Assembly: GCA_937895645.1 (NCBI GenBank)
Contig: CALBKQ010000210.1
Span: 1 to 7,707 of the forward strand
Length of the DNA: 7,707 nt
Reading direction: 5' to 3'
Source: an uncultured Clostridia bacterium
Lineage (GTDB): Bacteria > Bacillota > Clostridia > Oscillospirales > Acutalibacteraceae
Position 1 is the stretch's first letter. Each line of letters starts with the position of its first letter. The position numbers and the translations under genes were made by a program. The notes under the pieces are model-generated. The model saw nothing but the letters and a program-made list of their open reading frames with translations. It had not been told where the DNA came from and ran no database searches. Below, one piece after another: positions 6,228 through 7,707 of the stretch.

Positions 6228-7601
6228 ATGGTACATCAATATAAATTAAATGGTTACAACATTGTACTTGACACTTGTTCAGGGTCTGTTCACGTAGTTG
6301 ATGAAGTGGCTTATGACATAATCGCTATGTATAAAGAAAAAGATGCCAATGAGATTGTTAAATACATACTTGAAAACTATAAAAACGAAGAAATTTCAGA
6401 ACAAGATGTTCTTGACTGCATAGAAGATGTGAAATCACTTGAAAATGCAGGCAAACTTTATACTCCTGACACTTACGAGGGTATGGCTTTTGATTTCAAG
6501 AACAGAAACACAGTAATTAAGGCACTTTGTCTTCATGTTGCCCACACCTGTAATCTTAACTGCTCATACTGCTTTGCAAGTCAGGGCAAATATCATGGTG
6601 AACGGGCACTTATGAGTTTTGAAGTAGGCAAACGAGCACTTGACTTTCTTATTGAAAATTCAGGCACACGCCACAACCTTGAAGTTGACTTCTTCGGTGG
6701 TGAGCCACTTATGAACTGGAATGTTGTTAAAGAGTTAGTGGCTTATGCAAGAGTGCAAGAGAAAATACATAACAAGAATTTCCGTTTTACACTTACCACT
6801 AACGGCGTACTTGTTGATGACGAAGTTATTGATTTCTGCAATAAAGAAATGAGTAATGTGGTATTAAGTCTTGACGGCAGACCTAAAGTACATGACAGGC
6901 TTCGCGTTGACTATATGGGACGTGGTAGTTATGATTTGATTGTGCCTAAATTCCAGGAATTTGTTAAACGCCGTGGTGGAAAAAACTACTATATGCGTGG
7001 CACATTTACTCATAACAACACTGACTTTACAAATGACATTTTTCATATGGCAGACTTAGGGTTTACTGAACTCAGTATGGAACCTGTTGTTTGCTCACCT
7101 GAAGATGCAAGTGCATTGACAGAAAGCGACTTGCCAGTTCTTTTTGACCAATATGAAATTCTTGCAAAAGAAATGATTAAACGCAAAAAAGAAGGCAGAC
7201 CTTTCACATTCTATCACTATATGCTTGACTTAACACACGGTCCTTGTATTTACAAACGAATTTCAGGTTGTGGCTCAGGCACAGAGTATATGGCAGTTAC
7301 ACCTACAGGTGACCTTTACCCTTGCCACCAGTTTGTTGGCGATACTAAATACTTACTTGGCAATATCTGGGATGGTGTTACAAACAAAGAAATTCAAAAT
7401 GAGTTCAAACTCTGTAATGCTTATGCAAGACCTGAATGCAATGACTGTTGGGCAAAACTTTACTGTTCAGGTGGTTGTGCTGCAAACTCATACCACGCAT
7501 CAGGAAAAATCACAGGTATTTATGAATACGGTTGTGAACTCTTTAAGAAGCGTATTGAATGTGCTGTTATGATTCAGGTAGCAGAAAATTACGATAAATA
7601 A
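6228..7601 (+). CDS. scfB: Radical SAM thioether cross-link-forming SCIFF peptide maturase
   Basis: A 457-residue radical SAM/SPASM enzyme that forms a thioether cross-link in the SCIFF peptide encoded just upstream. Residues 1 to about 85 are a PqqD-like RiPP recognition region that would bind the leader. The radical SAM core begins with CNLNCSYC (108-115; C108, C112, C115 bind the SAM cluster) and has FFGGEP at 155-160. The SPASM domain shows C348, then GDLYPC (361-366), then C404-x2-C407-x5-C413-x3-C417 and a later C436, as expected for two auxiliary 4Fe-4S clusters; C340 and C396 are further candidates. All cluster ligands seem present, so the enzyme should be active. AAGGA at 6217-6221 is 6 bp from the ATG. 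It is separated from the peptide by an attenuator and followed 12 bp later by a decarboxylase-family gene. It belongs to the family of CteB and Tte1186. Confidence 0.96.
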   Translation: MVHQYKLNGYNIVLDTCSGSVHVVDEVAYDIIAMYKEKDANEIVKYILENYKNEEISEQDVLDCIEDVKSLENAGKLYTPDTYEGMAFDFKNRNTVIKALCLHVAHTCNLNCSYCFASQGKYHGERALMSFEVGKRALDFLIENSGTRHNLEVDFFGGEPLMNWNVVKELVAYARVQEKIHNKNFRFTLTTNGVLVDDEVIDFCNKEMSNVVLSLDGRPKVHDRLRVDYMGRGSYDLIVPKFQEFVKRRGGKNYYMRGTFTHNNTDFTNDIFHMADLGFTELSMEPVVCSPEDASALTESDLPVLFDQYEILAKEMIKRKKEGRPFTFYHYMLDLTHGPCIYKRISGCGSGTEYMAVTPTGDLYPCHQFVGDTKYLLGNIWDGVTNKEIQNEFKLCNAYARPECNDCWAKLYCSGGCAANSYHASGKITGIYEYGCELFKKRIECAVMIQVAENYDK

Positions 7602-7613
7602 GGAAATATTAAA

Positions 7614-7707
7614 ATGGACACACCAATTTTTGACTTTGTGCAGAATTACATTAAAAGTAATACTGCCCGACTTCACATGCCGGGTCATAAGGGTGTGTCT
7701 TTTTTAG
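7614..7707 (+). CDS. Orn/Lys/Arg decarboxylase-family PLP enzyme, N-terminal fragment
   Basis: Only the first 31 codons are in the window; the gene continues past the right edge. The peptide starts MDTPIFDFVQ and contains RLHMPGHKG (19-27), the N-terminal hallmark of the fold-type I PLP-dependent ornithine/lysine/arginine decarboxylase family of Firmicutes (the SpeA/YaaO type). The substrate cannot be told from this piece. The ATG is preceded by AAGGA (7600-7604) that overlaps the maturase stop codon, and the gap between genes is 12 bp, so it is almost certainly co-transcribed with the maturase. Confidence 0.82.
   Translation, partial: MDTPIFDFVQNYIKSNTARLHMPGHKGVSFL

Noticed and set aside
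7270..7572. 100-codon open frame in another frame of the maturase 3' end
   Set aside because: It overlaps the SPASM cysteine region, whose codons are clearly under selection in the maturase frame; no ribosome site.
1..7707. tRNA, rRNA, CRISPR array or insertion sequence
   Set aside because: No cloverleaf-like segment, no regularly spaced direct repeats, and no transposase or terminal inverted repeats were seen on either strand.

Overview
The window looks like chromosomal DNA of a low-GC anaerobic Firmicute of class Clostridia. The base composition is AT-rich, Shine-Dalgarno sites are of the AAGGAGG type, promoters are close to sigma-A consensus, and there is a SCIFF ranthipeptide precursor with its dedicated radical SAM maturase, a pair found almost throughout Clostridia and rarely elsewhere. 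A gut Oscillospiraceae or Lachnospiraceae type genome is my best guess, but the sequence does not settle the family.

Layout. Positions 1-139 hold no gene, only a hairpin-rich stretch that looks like a dispersed repeat. Positions 140-3688 are a tight minus-strand operon read nadB > nadC > folC: L-aspartate oxidase, quinolinate phosphoribosyltransferase, and folylpolyglutamate/dihydrofolate synthase. nadB and nadC overlap by 4 bp and nadC-folC are 4 bp apart. The middle enzyme of de novo NAD synthesis, quinolinate synthase (nadA), is absent from the operon. A rho-independent terminator at 3781-3803 separates this operon from a second minus-strand unit: a CLC-type anion transporter (4615-5832) followed by a membrane-anchored protein of unknown function (3812-4558).

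Positions 5833-6006 are a divergent promoter region with two consensus-like TTGACA/17-bp/TATA-type promoters back to back. Rightward lies the most interesting part: a 49-residue SCIFF peptide (6007-6156, too short for usual ORF cut-offs), a strong intercistronic hairpin with a U-tract (6177-6210), the SCIFF maturase with an N-terminal peptide-binding region, radical SAM core and SPASM domain (6228-7601), and, 12 bp on, the start of an Orn/Lys/Arg decarboxylase-family gene that runs off the right edge.

How the genes work together. NadB oxidises aspartate to iminoaspartate, a separately encoded NadA should make quinolinate, and NadC turns it into nicotinate mononucleotide; FolC serves folate polyglutamylation. 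In the SCIFF system the maturase installs a thioether cross-link in the small Cys-rich peptide; the hairpin between the two genes would keep peptide output above enzyme output. The SCIFF family is described, so this is not a new class. This copy is unusual in having Gly at the position that in the characterised homologue is, as I recall it, the Thr acceptor of the cross-link.
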